Source: Pseudorhodoplanes sp049324435
Lineage (GTDB): Bacteria; Pseudomonadota; Alphaproteobacteria; Rhizobiales; Xanthobacteraceae
Assembly: GCA_049324435.1 (NCBI GenBank)
Contig: JBMOOQ010000031.1
Coordinates: 1 to 64,000 of the forward strand
Direction of reading: 5' to 3'
DNA length: 64,000 nucleotides
Below the pieces are notes generated by a model. The model made no database searches. It was not told where the DNA came from and saw nothing but the letters and a program-made list of their open reading frames with translations. Positions 32,868-45,088 of the stretch are shown piece by piece; positions within the stretch are counted from its first letter, which is position 1; every line of letters begins with the position of its first letter. Both the position numbers and the translations under genes were made by a program.

Positions 32868-34865
32868 TCAATCGCCAGGGCCACCCGGCACGATCGAATT
32901 CGTAAGCGCAAAGCGCTCCTGCCACCGCGAGGCATGCTGATAATAGGTGATGGCATCGGCAAGCAAAGCCCTGTCAAATTCGTTCGCTCCATCCTGGCCG
33001 CGAACCGATTGTCCGTTCCGGAACGCGGTGATCTCGCGCTGCGGTCCGAGCAGTACAAAGCCGTCCGGCCGAACCAGCCCGACCTTCTGATAGTTCGAAA
33101 TGAAGGCGCGCTCCGGACCCGTCTCCCCCGACTGATCCGCACCGACGAAACGGCTGCGATAGCTCATGTGCAGGATGCCGAGGATGGTCGGCGCGATATC
33201 GATCTGACTCACCAGCCGATCGATCCGCCGCGGCGCGACAAAGCGCGGCGCATAGAACAACGCGGGGATATGGTAGGCGGCCGGATCGACCTCGATCTTG
33301 CCGGCCGACGAGGCAGTGTGATCGGCAACGAATACAAACAGTGTATTTTCGAACCAGGGTTTCCGGCGCGCCTGTTCGATAAACTTGCCGATGGCATAGT
33401 CGGTATATCTGACGCCGCCTTCGCGTGTCTGTTCGATGTAGTTCCTGAGCGTGCGCCCCTGTAGCGAGGTGTCGCCGTGCGGCGGCGCGATGCGGCCCTC
33501 CGGATAGGTAAAGGGCCGGTGGTTCGAAACCGTCATGACGTGCTGAAAAAACGGCTGGCCGCTTGCGAATGACGCATCGGCCTCGCGAATGGCGCGCGCG
33601 AACAGATCCTCGTCGCAGACGCCCCAGGCGTTCGAAAACGTCACCTCCGGCGCGGCAAACGCCTTGCGGTCGATGACCCGGTACCCGTTCGCCGAGAAAA
33701 ACGCATCCATATTGTCGAAATAACCGTCGCCACCATACAGGTAGGTGGCGCTGTAGCCGTGGTCGCGCAGCACCGATCCGATCGAGAACAGATGCTCGTT
33801 CCCCGGACGCCGCAGGATCGACTGCCCCGGAGTCGGCGGGACCGACAGCGAAACAGCTTCAAGCCCTCGCACCGTGCGCGTGCCGGTCGCGAGCATCTGC
33901 GTGAAAAACAGCGACTTGTCCGCAAGCGCATCGAGATTGGGCGTGAGCGCAAGCCCGTTTCCGAACTGCCCCATGAAAGACGCGCTCAGGCTTTCGATCG
34001 TGACGAGCACGACATTCATGCGTACCGGCGGCAACGGATCAACGATATCGCGGGTGATGTCACCCGGTACCTTGCTCGTGAATTTTGCGCGCGAAGAGGC
34101 GACAAGATCACGGATGCGATTGTTGACCTGCGCCTCGTCCTGCATCGCGTAGAAGCGGCGATAGTCGATCTCGTTGTTGAAGAAGGCGCGGACCAGCGAA
34201 TAATAGCCGTTCGCCGAAAGCTCGTTGGCGTAATTGTTGCTCGAAATGTCGGTCCAGGACGATTTGGAGCTGTCGTTCACAACGAAGGCCAGCAGGGCAA
34301 GCGAGGCGAAGACCGCAACACGGCCACGCATCGGAGCATCGCAGGGCTCAACCCGCAGCACCTTGCGCAGCATCACGGTCAACAGCAGCGCGGCCCCGGC
34401 GAGTGCCGCAAGCATCCATCCGACAGGATAGGACTCCCACACATTGCGAACGACCTCGCGGGTGTAGATCAGATAATCCACCGCAATGAAGTTGAACCGC
34501 GCCCCAAATTCGTTCCAGAACAGCACCTCGCCAATCATCGTGAAACCGATGATGAAGGCAAAGATGGCAAAGCCCGACAGCGTCGTCGCACGATCGACGC
34601 CGCCGCCATGCCAAGACCGCGGCAGCAGCGCCCAGTACAACGTTCCGGGGATCACAACGACCATCAGCACCGCGAGATCGAACCAGAATCCGATGGCAAA
34701 CGGCCGGACCAAATCCCAGGGACCGTCGATGAAGGCGGCACCCGAGCGGAAGGCAAGTCCCACGCGCAGCAGCATTTGGGCGAGCAGAAATACCACGATC
34801 AGCGGCCAGAAGCGCCGCAACCACAGGGCGAGTGACGCGCGAAATGTCTGGGCAAAAGCTTTCAT
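32868..34865 (-). CDS. LTA synthase-like membrane sulfatase (OpgB/LtaS group)
   Basis: 665 residues from the ATG at 34865. Five membrane helices occupy roughly residues 20-205, then a sulfatase-fold domain with VLVTIESLSASFMGQFG (metal-binding Glu), GTRTVRGLEA (nucleophile Thr) and FVFVADHTASSAG (Asp-His). This is the layout of lipoteichoic-acid synthases and of the proteobacterial OpgB/MdoB phosphoglycerol transferases. In a Gram-negative cell it more likely adds phosphoglycerol to periplasmic glucans than makes teichoic acid. It stands alone between the glycosylase gene and prfC; no glucan synthesis gene is nearby. Confidence 0.88.
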   Translation of the reverse strand: MKAFAQTFRASLALWLRRFWPLIVVFLLAQMLLRVGLAFRSGAAFIDGPWDLVRPFAIGFWFDLAVLMVVVIPGTLYWALLPRSWHGGGVDRATTLSGFAIFAFIIGFTMIGEVLFWNEFGARFNFIAVDYLIYTREVVRNVWESYPVGWMLAALAGAALLLTVMLRKVLRVEPCDAPMRGRVAVFASLALLAFVVNDSSKSSWTDISSNNYANELSANGYYSLVRAFFNNEIDYRRFYAMQDEAQVNNRIRDLVASSRAKFTSKVPGDITRDIVDPLPPVRMNVVLVTIESLSASFMGQFGNGLALTPNLDALADKSLFFTQMLATGTRTVRGLEAVSLSVPPTPGQSILRRPGNEHLFSIGSVLRDHGYSATYLYGGDGYFDNMDAFFSANGYRVIDRKAFAAPEVTFSNAWGVCDEDLFARAIREADASFASGQPFFQHVMTVSNHRPFTYPEGRIAPPHGDTSLQGRTLRNYIEQTREGGVRYTDYAIGKFIEQARRKPWFENTLFVFVADHTASSAGKIEVDPAAYHIPALFYAPRFVAPRRIDRLVSQIDIAPTILGILHMSYRSRFVGADQSGETGPERAFISNYQKVGLVRPDGFVLLGPQREITAFRNGQSVRGQDGANEFDRALLADAITYYQHASRWQERFALTNSIVPGGPGD

Positions 34866-34994
34866 GAAAACCAAGTCCCCTCCTGCAGCCAATCACAGCC
34901 GCTCCGATTGCGCTACAATTATGACAAGCCGGCCGCGCGCGAGAAGAGCCTTGGCCCCTGCGTCCGCGACCGCGTGCCGCCCGAAGGCTCGGAC

Positions 34995-36629
34995 TTAGGC
35001 CGCGCCCGCCCGCTTCACGTCCTTGATATCCGTGAAAGCGATGCCCGGCGCGCGCTCGCGGGTATAGTCGAGATTGAACTGGTTGCGGGCGAGGAAGACC
35101 GGATCGCCGTCGAGATCGTCTGCGACACTCGATCCGTTGTTCTTGATGAATGTCTCGAACGCCTTCGGATCGCCCTTGCCGTCGGGCGCGATCCAGCGCG
35201 CCAGCGTGAACTCGCTGACGTCCCAGCTCACCTCAAGCCCATATTCGTCCATCAGCCGCAAGCGCAGCACATCGAGCTGCAGCGGGCCGACTACACCGAC
35301 AAGCGCCGGCGAGCCATCATGCGGGCGGAACACCTGGACGACGCCCTCCTCCGCCAGCTGCTGCAAAGCCTCCTTCAGCTTCTTGGCCTTCATCGCATCC
35401 GGCAAACGCACACGGCGCAAAATTTCCGGCGCGAAGCTCGGCACGCCGACGAAATTCAGCTCCTCGCCCTCGGTCAGCGTATCGCCGATCCGCACTGAGC
35501 CATGGTTTGGAATGCCGACCACGTCGCCGGCATACGCCTCCTCGGCGAGCGCGCGATCCTTGGCGAAGAAGAATTGCGGTGCATTCAGCGCGATCTGCTT
35601 GCCGGTTCTGACCTGCTTGACCTTCATGCCGCGGGTCAGCTTGCCTGAGCACAGCCGCGCGAAGGCGATGCGGTCGCGGTGGTTCGGGTCCATGTTGGCC
35701 TGGATCTTGAACACGAAGGCCGACATGCGCGGCTCTTCGGCTTCGACCATTCGCGTATCCGCCTTCTGATCGCGCGGCGGCGGCGCGACGCGGCCGAGCG
35801 CATCCAGCAGATCGCCGACACCGAAATTCTTCAACGCCGAACCGAAAAAGACCGGCGACAAATGGCCTTCCCGGAATGCCTGCAGATCGAAACCACGGCA
35901 CGCTTCGCGCACCAGCTCGAATTCGCCCTCGATCGCCGACGCATCGAGATTGGGATTGAGCGCGGCGACATCATGGATGCTCATCTCCCGCAAGGTGCCC
36001 GCCTTGCCCGCGTCTCCCTCAAGCAGGCGGACGCCGCCGCTCTCGACCTCGATGGTGCCGACGAAATCGCGCCCCCGGCCGACCGGCCAGTTGATCGGTG
36101 TCGTGTCGAGCGCCAGCGTCTTCTCAATCTCGTCGAGGATTTCGAACGGATCGCGGCTCTCGCGGTCCATCTTGTTGATGAAGGTCAGGATCGGGATGTC
36201 ACGCAACCTGCAGACCTCGAACAGCTTGCGGGTGCGCGCCTCGATGCCCTTCGCCGCATCGATCACCATGACGGCGGAATCGACCGCGGTCAGGGTGCGA
36301 TAGGTGTCTTCCGAGAAGTCCTCGTGGCCCGGCGTGTCGAGCAGATTGAAGACATGACCGCCATATTCGAAAGTCATGACCGAGGTGACAACCGAAATGC
36401 CGCGCTCCTTCTCGATAGCCATCCAGTCGGATTGCGTGGTCTTGCGGTTGCGCTTGGCCTTGACCTGGCCGGCGAGCTGGATCGCGCCGCCGAACAAAAG
36501 CAGCTTCTCGGTCAGGGTGGTCTTGCCGGCGTCCGGATGCGAGATGATCGCAAAGGTCCGCCGCCGCTCGATCTCCGCCGCAAGCGGAGAGCGTGATTCG
36601 GCGGATTCGGCGCGGGCGGGCATGGTCAT
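34995..36629 (-). CDS. prfC: Peptide chain release factor 3
   Basis: 544 residues. GTPase motifs are SHPDAGKTT (P-loop), RGISVVTSVM (switch region), LLDTPGHEDF and FINKMDRESRD. RF3-specific features are the KAKRNRKTTQSDW segment and the C-terminal VFLARNQFNLDYTRERAPGI-like end. RF3 is a GTPase that recycles RF1/RF2 from the ribosome after termination. A second in-frame ATG is 6 bases later and could be the start. It is transcribed in the same direction as the LTA-synthase-like gene but 130 bases apart. Confidence 0.96.
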   Translation of the reverse strand: MTMPARAESAESRSPLAAEIERRRTFAIISHPDAGKTTLTEKLLLFGGAIQLAGQVKAKRNRKTTQSDWMAIEKERGISVVTSVMTFEYGGHVFNLLDTPGHEDFSEDTYRTLTAVDSAVMVIDAAKGIEARTRKLFEVCRLRDIPILTFINKMDRESRDPFEILDEIEKTLALDTTPINWPVGRGRDFVGTIEVESGGVRLLEGDAGKAGTLREMSIHDVAALNPNLDASAIEGEFELVREACRGFDLQAFREGHLSPVFFGSALKNFGVGDLLDALGRVAPPPRDQKADTRMVEAEEPRMSAFVFKIQANMDPNHRDRIAFARLCSGKLTRGMKVKQVRTGKQIALNAPQFFFAKDRALAEEAYAGDVVGIPNHGSVRIGDTLTEGEELNFVGVPSFAPEILRRVRLPDAMKAKKLKEALQQLAEEGVVQVFRPHDGSPALVGVVGPLQLDVLRLRLMDEYGLEVSWDVSEFTLARWIAPDGKGDPKAFETFIKNNGSSVADDLDGDPVFLARNQFNLDYTRERAPGIAFTDIKDVKRAGAA

Positions 36630-36703
36630 GGCGCGCTATGTACAAGCTGGGGATCAAGATTCAACCCTGAAACGGCCCCGCTCGCGGCCTCGCAGCCGAC
36701 CAA

Positions 36704-37657
36704 TCAGTACGACACGACGTATTCGCAGCCGGACGCCGTGCCGAATTGCCTGGTGACCCGTCCGGTCGGGAGTTCGAATTCCAGCACCACGGCGTCGTCG
36801 TGACAGCACAGAAACGCGTGCGTCCCGTCGGCCCCGAAACCGAAACCCATGGGCGCCTTTGGCGTGGTAAAGGACGCAATCTGATCAAGGGACGCCGTGT
36901 CGAAGATGGCGTGATTGTCGAGCAGCGACGAGACGCAGGCGAAGCGGCCATCCGGCGAGACGCGCACGCGCTTGAGCTGGTTCGGCTTGCCCTCCCCGCC
37001 CGCGATCGTGATGGTCTTGCGCAACGCCCCGTCGGTCGCGTCGAACACATAGAGTGTCGGTGTCCGGTGCGCGCAGACAAACAGCGTGTCGCCGTCCGGG
37101 GTGACGCAAAGCCCTTCAGCGAAATCGGGGATCGGCAGACGGCCGGTCACGGCCCGCTTGGTGCGGTCGATCACCGCGACGAAATCCGAGGTCTTGCAGG
37201 ACGCAAACACCCTGTTGGCGGCATGACTGATTGCAAGCCAGTGCGCGGGTTTGCCGGTTTCGATCCTGTGCATCGCGCCGGTGGCCGGATCGATTACCAG
37301 CACGGCATTGCCAAGCTCGGCGGTACACCAGAGCATGCCGTCACGGTCGAACATGACTCCATGCGGAGCAAGACCGGAACCGACATCGATCATCCGGACG
37401 ACAGCCTTGGACTGCAGATCGATAACCGCGATGCGACGATCCGGGTTCGCGTTTTTTCCAAAAATGCCGCCGCCATAGACCGAGGCGTAAACGCTTCGCC
37501 CGTCGGGCGACAGAACCATCTCATGGGTCGAGGCCGGCATGTCGATTTCGCCGGTCCTGGCGAAAGTTGCTGCGTCGAAGAATTGCACCCGGTTCGCGGT
37601 CTTGGCAGTGATGACAAGGCGCGGACCGCCAGGCCGGTTGTTGGGATCAGCAAGCAT
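36704..37657 (-). CDS. YncE-like beta-propeller protein
   Basis: 317 residues made of repeating blades: VQFFDAATFARTG, RRIAVIDLQSKAVVRM, AVLVIDPATGAMHRI, FVAVIDRTKRAVTGR and LYVFDATDGALRKT. Each ends in a D-x-tx-x-G-type turn, as in seven-bladed YVTN/lactonase propellers. No signal peptide is seen, so it is probably cytoplasmic unless the start is wrong. Some propellers of this type are lactonases; no catalytic residues can be named with confidence. It lies 9 bases after the DUF2459 gene on the same strand, suggesting one transcript. Confidence 0.8.
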   Translation of the reverse strand: MLADPNNRPGGPRLVITAKTANRVQFFDAATFARTGEIDMPASTHEMVLSPDGRSVYASVYGGGIFGKNANPDRRIAVIDLQSKAVVRMIDVGSGLAPHGVMFDRDGMLWCTAELGNAVLVIDPATGAMHRIETGKPAHWLAISHAANRVFASCKTSDFVAVIDRTKRAVTGRLPIPDFAEGLCVTPDGDTLFVCAHRTPTLYVFDATDGALRKTITIAGGEGKPNQLKRVRVSPDGRFACVSSLLDNHAIFDTASLDQIASFTTPKAPMGFGFGADGTHAFLCCHDDAVVLEFELPTGRVTRQFGTASGCEYVVSY

Positions 37658-37666
37658 TTTTTCGGC

Positions 37667-38410
37667 TCAGTTGTCCGTCTGGAGCGGTCTTGGCAAAGGG
37701 TCGAGCCCCGCCCGCCATTTGAGGTCGAGCAGAAGGCCAGGCGGCACGGTGTCCAGCACAGGGGTCACAGGCAAGCCGGCGGCTGACAGCATGTCTGCGA
37801 CCCAGTGATTGCACACGCTGAAAATATGGAAAGCACCGTTCGCACGAAAAAACAGACTGGGACCGTACAGCCCCCGCCCAAGCTCCTGTAAGCCCGCCGG
37901 GTCATCGCTCAGTGCGAAGGTGCGGTTGAGGGCCGACAGCAGCCGTGCAAAGCCGGTCTCGCTCACCACTATGCGGACAATGTCCGCCGACGGGAACGCC
38001 TTGCGCGGCGTGTCCGGCAGTCCGACGACGTGGACTACGGACTTGTTGTCCGGGCGAAACAGAGCCCGCGCCGCAAGTCTAAGCTTCAGATCTCCGACTG
38101 TCGGCACCGATGCATAAAAATCCTGTTCGCCCCATCCGATCTCGATGAAGGGATAACCGCCGAAACGTTCGGCGACGAGACCGAGCGCGGTGTTGCCGCT
38201 GCGGCGCACGGCCGCCGCAATCTGCGCGGTCGAGAGCGCGATGCCTGCATGATACCCATGGCTGACGACGAAAATCTCCTTCACCGGCTCATCGGGCTTC
38301 GCCGGCCATAGCGAGGGGTCGCCGGAACGCGCGGTGACACCGGCCAGGAGGAGAATGGCAAGAGCGATTGCCGACAGGCCGTATCCGATGCCGCGGAACA
38401 GCCGGCGCAT
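37667..38410 (-). CDS. DUF2459 (TIGR02117) family protein
   Basis: 247 residues with an N-terminal membrane anchor or signal (GYGLSAIALAILLLAGVTA). Family marks are EIFVVSHGYHAGIAL, FIEIGWGEQDFY and HIFSVCNHWVADMLSAAG. The His of the first and the Cys of the last motif are strictly placed and suggest a cysteine-peptidase-like or amidase-like fold, but the activity is not known. It lies 3 bases after the end of valS and 9 bases before the YncE-like gene, all on the minus strand. Confidence 0.82.
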   Translation of the reverse strand: MRRLFRGIGYGLSAIALAILLLAGVTARSGDPSLWPAKPDEPVKEIFVVSHGYHAGIALSTAQIAAAVRRSGNTALGLVAERFGGYPFIEIGWGEQDFYASVPTVGDLKLRLAARALFRPDNKSVVHVVGLPDTPRKAFPSADIVRIVVSETGFARLLSALNRTFALSDDPAGLQELGRGLYGPSLFFRANGAFHIFSVCNHWVADMLSAAGLPVTPVLDTVPPGLLLDLKWRAGLDPLPRPLQTDN

Positions 38411-38413
38411 CCG

Positions 38414-41236
<2,823 letters not shown>

Positions 41237-41345
41237 CTGGAAATTCGGGGTTTCTGCGTTTGCGACGCGCGGGCTACAAAGCCCGCCACAGCGCACCCTG
41301 TCAACAATCGCGGACTCGGTTCGAGCCGTGCTGAAACGATAAATC

Positions 41346-42569
41346 GTGGCGAATTCCGCAACCTCACCGATCCCTGCCCGAGCGATCTTCCTGCTGTCGC
41401 TCGCCGGCTTCGCCAGCCAGGCGATGGTGCGGGTTTCCGATTCGATCCTGCCGCAGATCGCAGCCGACCTCTCCGTCACCATCGGCGCCGCCTCGATCGT
41501 GGTGACCGCTTACGGGCTGGCGCACGGCACGGTTCAGCTGTTCGGCGGCGAAATCGGCGACCGGTTCGGAAAATACTATTCCGTCGCTGGCCTGAGCCTT
41601 ATCGCAGCCGCAGCCACGGTTCTTTGCGGTCTGGCCTTCTCCCTGACCGAGCTGGTCGCCTACCGGCTCGTGTGCGGGCTGGCAGCCGGCTGTATCATCC
41701 CGCTCGCCATGGCCTATATCGGCGACGTCGTCCCTTACGAGCAGCGGCAGCCGGTGCTCGGGCGCTATCTCACCGGCCAGATTTCCGGGCTGCTCTTCGG
41801 ACAGGTCGCGGGCGGCGTGCTGGGCGACATGTTCGGCTGGCGCAACGTGTTCTTTATCCTTGGCGGGATTTTTGCGATTGCAGCGGCCGCCCTCATCGCG
41901 GAGCTCGTGTTCAATCCGGCGACGCGGGCCTCAAGTGCCCGTGCCGAGCGCAAGGGCGGATTGATTGCCGAATACAGAAGCGTCCTCGGCTCGCCCTGGG
42001 CGCGCTTCATCACACTCAGTGTGTTCGTCGAGGCTGCCCTGCTCTATGCGGTTCTGTCCTTTATCGGCGCCGATCTGCACCTGCGCTTCGGACTGAGCTT
42101 CACGATGGTCGGTCTTGTGGTCGGCTGTTTCGCAATCGGCGGCCTGCTCTACACACTCGCCGTGCGTATGCTGGTCAACCGGCTGGGCCAGATCGGCCTC
42201 GTGATCGCCGGCGGCGCCCTGGTTTCGGCGGGCTTTCTGATTTTGTCCTTTCAGCCGGTCTGGTGGTTTGCACCTCTGGCGACCACGCTGATCGGACTGG
42301 GCTTCTACATGGTCCACAATACCTTCCAGACCAACGCCACGCAGATGGCACCCCAGGCGCGCGCGACTGCGCTCGCGATCTTTTCGTCGGCGCTCTATAT
42401 GGGGATCACTGCAGGCGTTGCAGCGGCCGCGCCGGTCGTCGACCGCTTCACCGCCGTGCCGGTATTCCTCACATCCGCGATTGGCTTTCCGCTGCTCTGT
42501 GCGATTTTCGCGCGCGGCCTTGCCCGGCGGCGCAAGAGCGAGGCACAGACCTCGCCCCAAGCGGATTAG
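41346..42569 (+). CDS. Major facilitator superfamily transporter
   Basis: 407 residues with twelve membrane helices. The loop after helix 2 reads GEIGDRFGKYY, a version of the MFS GxxxDRxGRR signature, and SGLLFGQVAGGVLGDMFGWRNVFF covers helix 5 with its antiporter-like GxxxGPxxGG variant. The group resembles multidrug (Bcr/CflA-like) and other proton-driven exporters; the substrate is not predictable. It starts with GTG at 41346 and has no strong ribosome-binding site. Its stop codon is immediately next to the popZ stop on the other strand, so the two genes converge with no gap. Confidence 0.88.
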   Translation: MANSATSPIPARAIFLLSLAGFASQAMVRVSDSILPQIAADLSVTIGAASIVVTAYGLAHGTVQLFGGEIGDRFGKYYSVAGLSLIAAAATVLCGLAFSLTELVAYRLVCGLAAGCIIPLAMAYIGDVVPYEQRQPVLGRYLTGQISGLLFGQVAGGVLGDMFGWRNVFFILGGIFAIAAAALIAELVFNPATRASSARAERKGGLIAEYRSVLGSPWARFITLSVFVEAALLYAVLSFIGADLHLRFGLSFTMVGLVVGCFAIGGLLYTLAVRMLVNRLGQIGLVIAGGALVSAGFLILSFQPVWWFAPLATTLIGLGFYMVHNTFQTNATQMAPQARATALAIFSSALYMGITAGVAAAAPVVDRFTAVPVFLTSAIGFPLLCAIFARGLARRRKSEAQTSPQAD

Positions 42570-43223
42570 CTATCGGCCGCGGGAAACCCGCTCAATCTCC
42601 GCCCGCACCAGCCGTTCGACAAGGCTCGGCAGGTTATCGTCGAGCCATGATTTCAGCATGGGCCGGAGCATCTCCTTGACCAGATCGTCCAGCGTGCGCG
42701 CATTCTGGCTCAACACGGTGTGGGCGAGCGAGGCGAACGCAGAGTCCACCGCAGCGCTTGCCGTTCGCGACAGCAGCGGCTGATCGGTCTCCATCTGCAT
42801 CTGCGCCGACAGCGTCCGCCGCGCATTCTCCAGCGGATCATAGGCCGGCGCATCGGATTGCGCGCTCTCCGGTTCGGGCGCCGGCGGCTCCTCAGCAAAG
42901 ACCACGTCCGGCTGTGCGTCCACTGTCCGGAAATGCGGAGCGGGCTCCGGCTCGGGTGCCCGCATCTCCTCGGTCAGTTCGAGGACATCAGCCGGCTCCG
43001 GCATGGGGGCCGGTTCGGGAGCCGGCGGAATGTCATTGACGAACTCAAGCGGTGACGGCGGCGGCGGTGCTACCGTAGCCGCCGCCATGGCCGGCGCAGG
43101 CCGCGGCGGCTCCGCGGCCGCAGCGGGGGCCGCTCCCTTCGCGTCATCGTCTGCAATGATCCGACGGATGGACGCGAGAATCTCCTCCATCGACGGTTCG
43201 TGCGATTTCGCCGGCTGGTTCAT
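42570..43223 (-). CDS. popZ: PopZ-like polar organizing protein (DUF2497)
   Basis: 217 residues. The N-terminal SMEEILASIRRIIADD and the C-terminal LDDLVKEMLRPMLKSWLDDNLPSLVERLV are the two conserved parts of PopZ. Between them is a long proline-, alanine- and glutamate-rich disordered spacer. In Caulobacter, PopZ forms a condensate at the cell pole that anchors the chromosome origin through ParB. The short spacer and conserved ends fit the rhizobial form. It lies between the MFS gene and tolC; a 220-base gap to tolC holds at most a very small open frame (43352-43468). Confidence 0.9.
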   Translation of the reverse strand: MNQPAKSHEPSMEEILASIRRIIADDDAKGAAPAAAAEPPRPAPAMAAATVAPPPPSPLEFVNDIPPAPEPAPMPEPADVLELTEEMRAPEPEPAPHFRTVDAQPDVVFAEEPPAPEPESAQSDAPAYDPLENARRTLSAQMQMETDQPLLSRTASAAVDSAFASLAHTVLSQNARTLDDLVKEMLRPMLKSWLDDNLPSLVERLVRAEIERVSRGR

Positions 43224-43445
43224 TCCGCCTCGTCACATCTGATACGAATTCTTCGAACCTGCACTGCAACAGCCGACGCGGGCGTCGACGCGTTTCAGCA
43301 TCGAATCAATGCGCAATTATCGCCGGTTTTTGCGGGCTTGGGGAGTATTGCATGCGGGCCTTGAAATACAATCCAGAGGCGCGCTTGTGGATGTGGATGA
43401 CGGCGGCGCAGGATACCAGACCGCTGCGCTGCCTGTTGTGCGAGC

Positions 43446-44918
43446 TCAACGTCCGTCAGGTGTCCTGATGCCGATCCAGGCGTCACGCACCTGCTGATAA
43501 TGGACCATCGGATCGTAGAGCGGAACCTGCAGGCCGAGCACCGGCACCGACAGGCGGCCAACCGCAGACAACAGCGTATAAGAGGCGACGACACGGTCGC
43601 GCTGAGCGGTCACAAGCGCGACACGCGCATTGAGCAGTTCCTGTGTCGCGTTCAGAACATCGAGCGTCGTACGCTGTCCGACACGCGCTTCCTCGCGCAC
43701 ACCGTTCAAGGCAATCTCGGCAGCAGTCACCTGCGCGCGGGTTGCATCGATCTGCGCTTTGGCGGCATCGAGCTGGCCCCAGGACTGAACGACATTGGCC
43801 CGTGCCTGATCGCGGTTCTGCGCCAGTTCGAGCCGGCGCTGTCCGACCGTCTCCTTCGCCTGGCGAATCAACGCGTATTCCTGGCCGCCTTGGTAGATCG
43901 GCACCGTGATCTGACCAACGACCGAGGCATTCATGTTGTCCATGACTGTCTCGGTCTGATTCCAGCTCTGCTGGATCGCCCCGGTAACAGTGACGACCGG
44001 GTACAGCGATCCTTCGTTGACGCGCACCTGAAGCTGAGCGACGTCGACACCATATTCGGCAGCGGTCACTGATGGATTTTCGGCCTGCCCCTGCGCGACC
44101 GCGAGATCGAGCGAACGCGGCACGAAACGATCGACCGGAGTGCCATTGGCGAGACGGCCCGGATCGACACCGATGACGCGCCGGAATGCGGCACGCGACG
44201 TGGTCAGATTGGCCTGCGCGGACAGGTATTGCGATTGAGCGGCCGCAACGCGCGACTCAGCCTGCGCCACGTCAGTGCGCGTCACTTCGCCGACATTGAA
44301 TCGATCGCGTGTCTGCCGCAGCTGCTCCTGAATCACCTCGACGTTGCGCCGCTGCAATTCAAGAACCGCGGTGTCGCGCAAAACATTCATGTACACGGTC
44401 GCGGCATCGAGCAGGACGGTTTGCTCGATCACCCGCAACGTCTCGCGCGCCGCAAAGACCTGCGCTTCGGCCTGGCGAGTGCGGTTTGCAGTCTGAAAGC
44501 CGTTGAAGACATTCTGTTGCAGCTGCGCGCCGACCGATGCCGGATTGGTGCGCGAGACATTTCGGCTGCGACTGCCAACCGTCCCGCCGACCACCGGGAT
44601 CTGCGTCTCGGTCGTCGTTTCAGTCCACTGCACACCGTAATTGTAGGTTCCGCTGATCCGCGGCCGGTATCCTGCCAGAGCCTGTGGCACGCTTTCATCG
44701 GTGGCACGGACCAGCGCACGCTGCGCGTTGATCTGCGGATTGTTCTGGTAGGCTTGGACGAGCGCCTGCTCAAGCGTCGTTACGCCGGTGCCGGGCGAGA
44801 CACCCGGACCAGTACCAGCGCCCGATACGCCAACCCGGCGATCGGCGGCAAAACCCGTCGCGCTGACAGCCACAATTGCGGCGGCCACCACCAACGATCC
44901 CGCACGCACAAGCGGCAT
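43446..44918 (-). CDS. tolC: TolC family outer-membrane channel protein
   Basis: 490 residues from the ATG at 44918, which follows GGGGGG by 4 bases; a TTG four codons earlier is unlikely. A signal peptide (SLVVAAAIVAVSATGFAA) is followed by TLEQALVQAYQNNPQINAQRALVRATDE and a second half-repeat beginning ARANVVQSWGQLDAAKAQIDATRAQV, with long coiled coils and short beta-strands. This is the trimeric channel for type I secretion and RND efflux. It lies upstream of popZ and downstream of the PCMT gene, an order I recall in alphaproteobacteria. Confidence 0.95.
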   Translation of the reverse strand: MPLVRAGSLVVAAAIVAVSATGFAADRRVGVSGAGTGPGVSPGTGVTTLEQALVQAYQNNPQINAQRALVRATDESVPQALAGYRPRISGTYNYGVQWTETTTETQIPVVGGTVGSRSRNVSRTNPASVGAQLQQNVFNGFQTANRTRQAEAQVFAARETLRVIEQTVLLDAATVYMNVLRDTAVLELQRRNVEVIQEQLRQTRDRFNVGEVTRTDVAQAESRVAAAQSQYLSAQANLTTSRAAFRRVIGVDPGRLANGTPVDRFVPRSLDLAVAQGQAENPSVTAAEYGVDVAQLQVRVNEGSLYPVVTVTGAIQQSWNQTETVMDNMNASVVGQITVPIYQGGQEYALIRQAKETVGQRRLELAQNRDQARANVVQSWGQLDAAKAQIDATRAQVTAAEIALNGVREEARVGQRTTLDVLNATQELLNARVALVTAQRDRVVASYTLLSAVGRLSVPVLGLQVPLYDPMVHYQQVRDAWIGIRTPDGR

Positions 44919-45088
44919 CAAACCCCCCAATGGCCCAAGCGTCCGCAGCCCCCTTCGCGGCGACTCCCAAGCCGATCAACGATTCCTTAACTATATCCGT
45001 CCTTTCAAGGCTTTGAACCCCCGATTGAAGCGATCAGGGGAAAAGACCGGCACCTGAGTATTTCGGGATACAGGTGCCCCATATCGGG

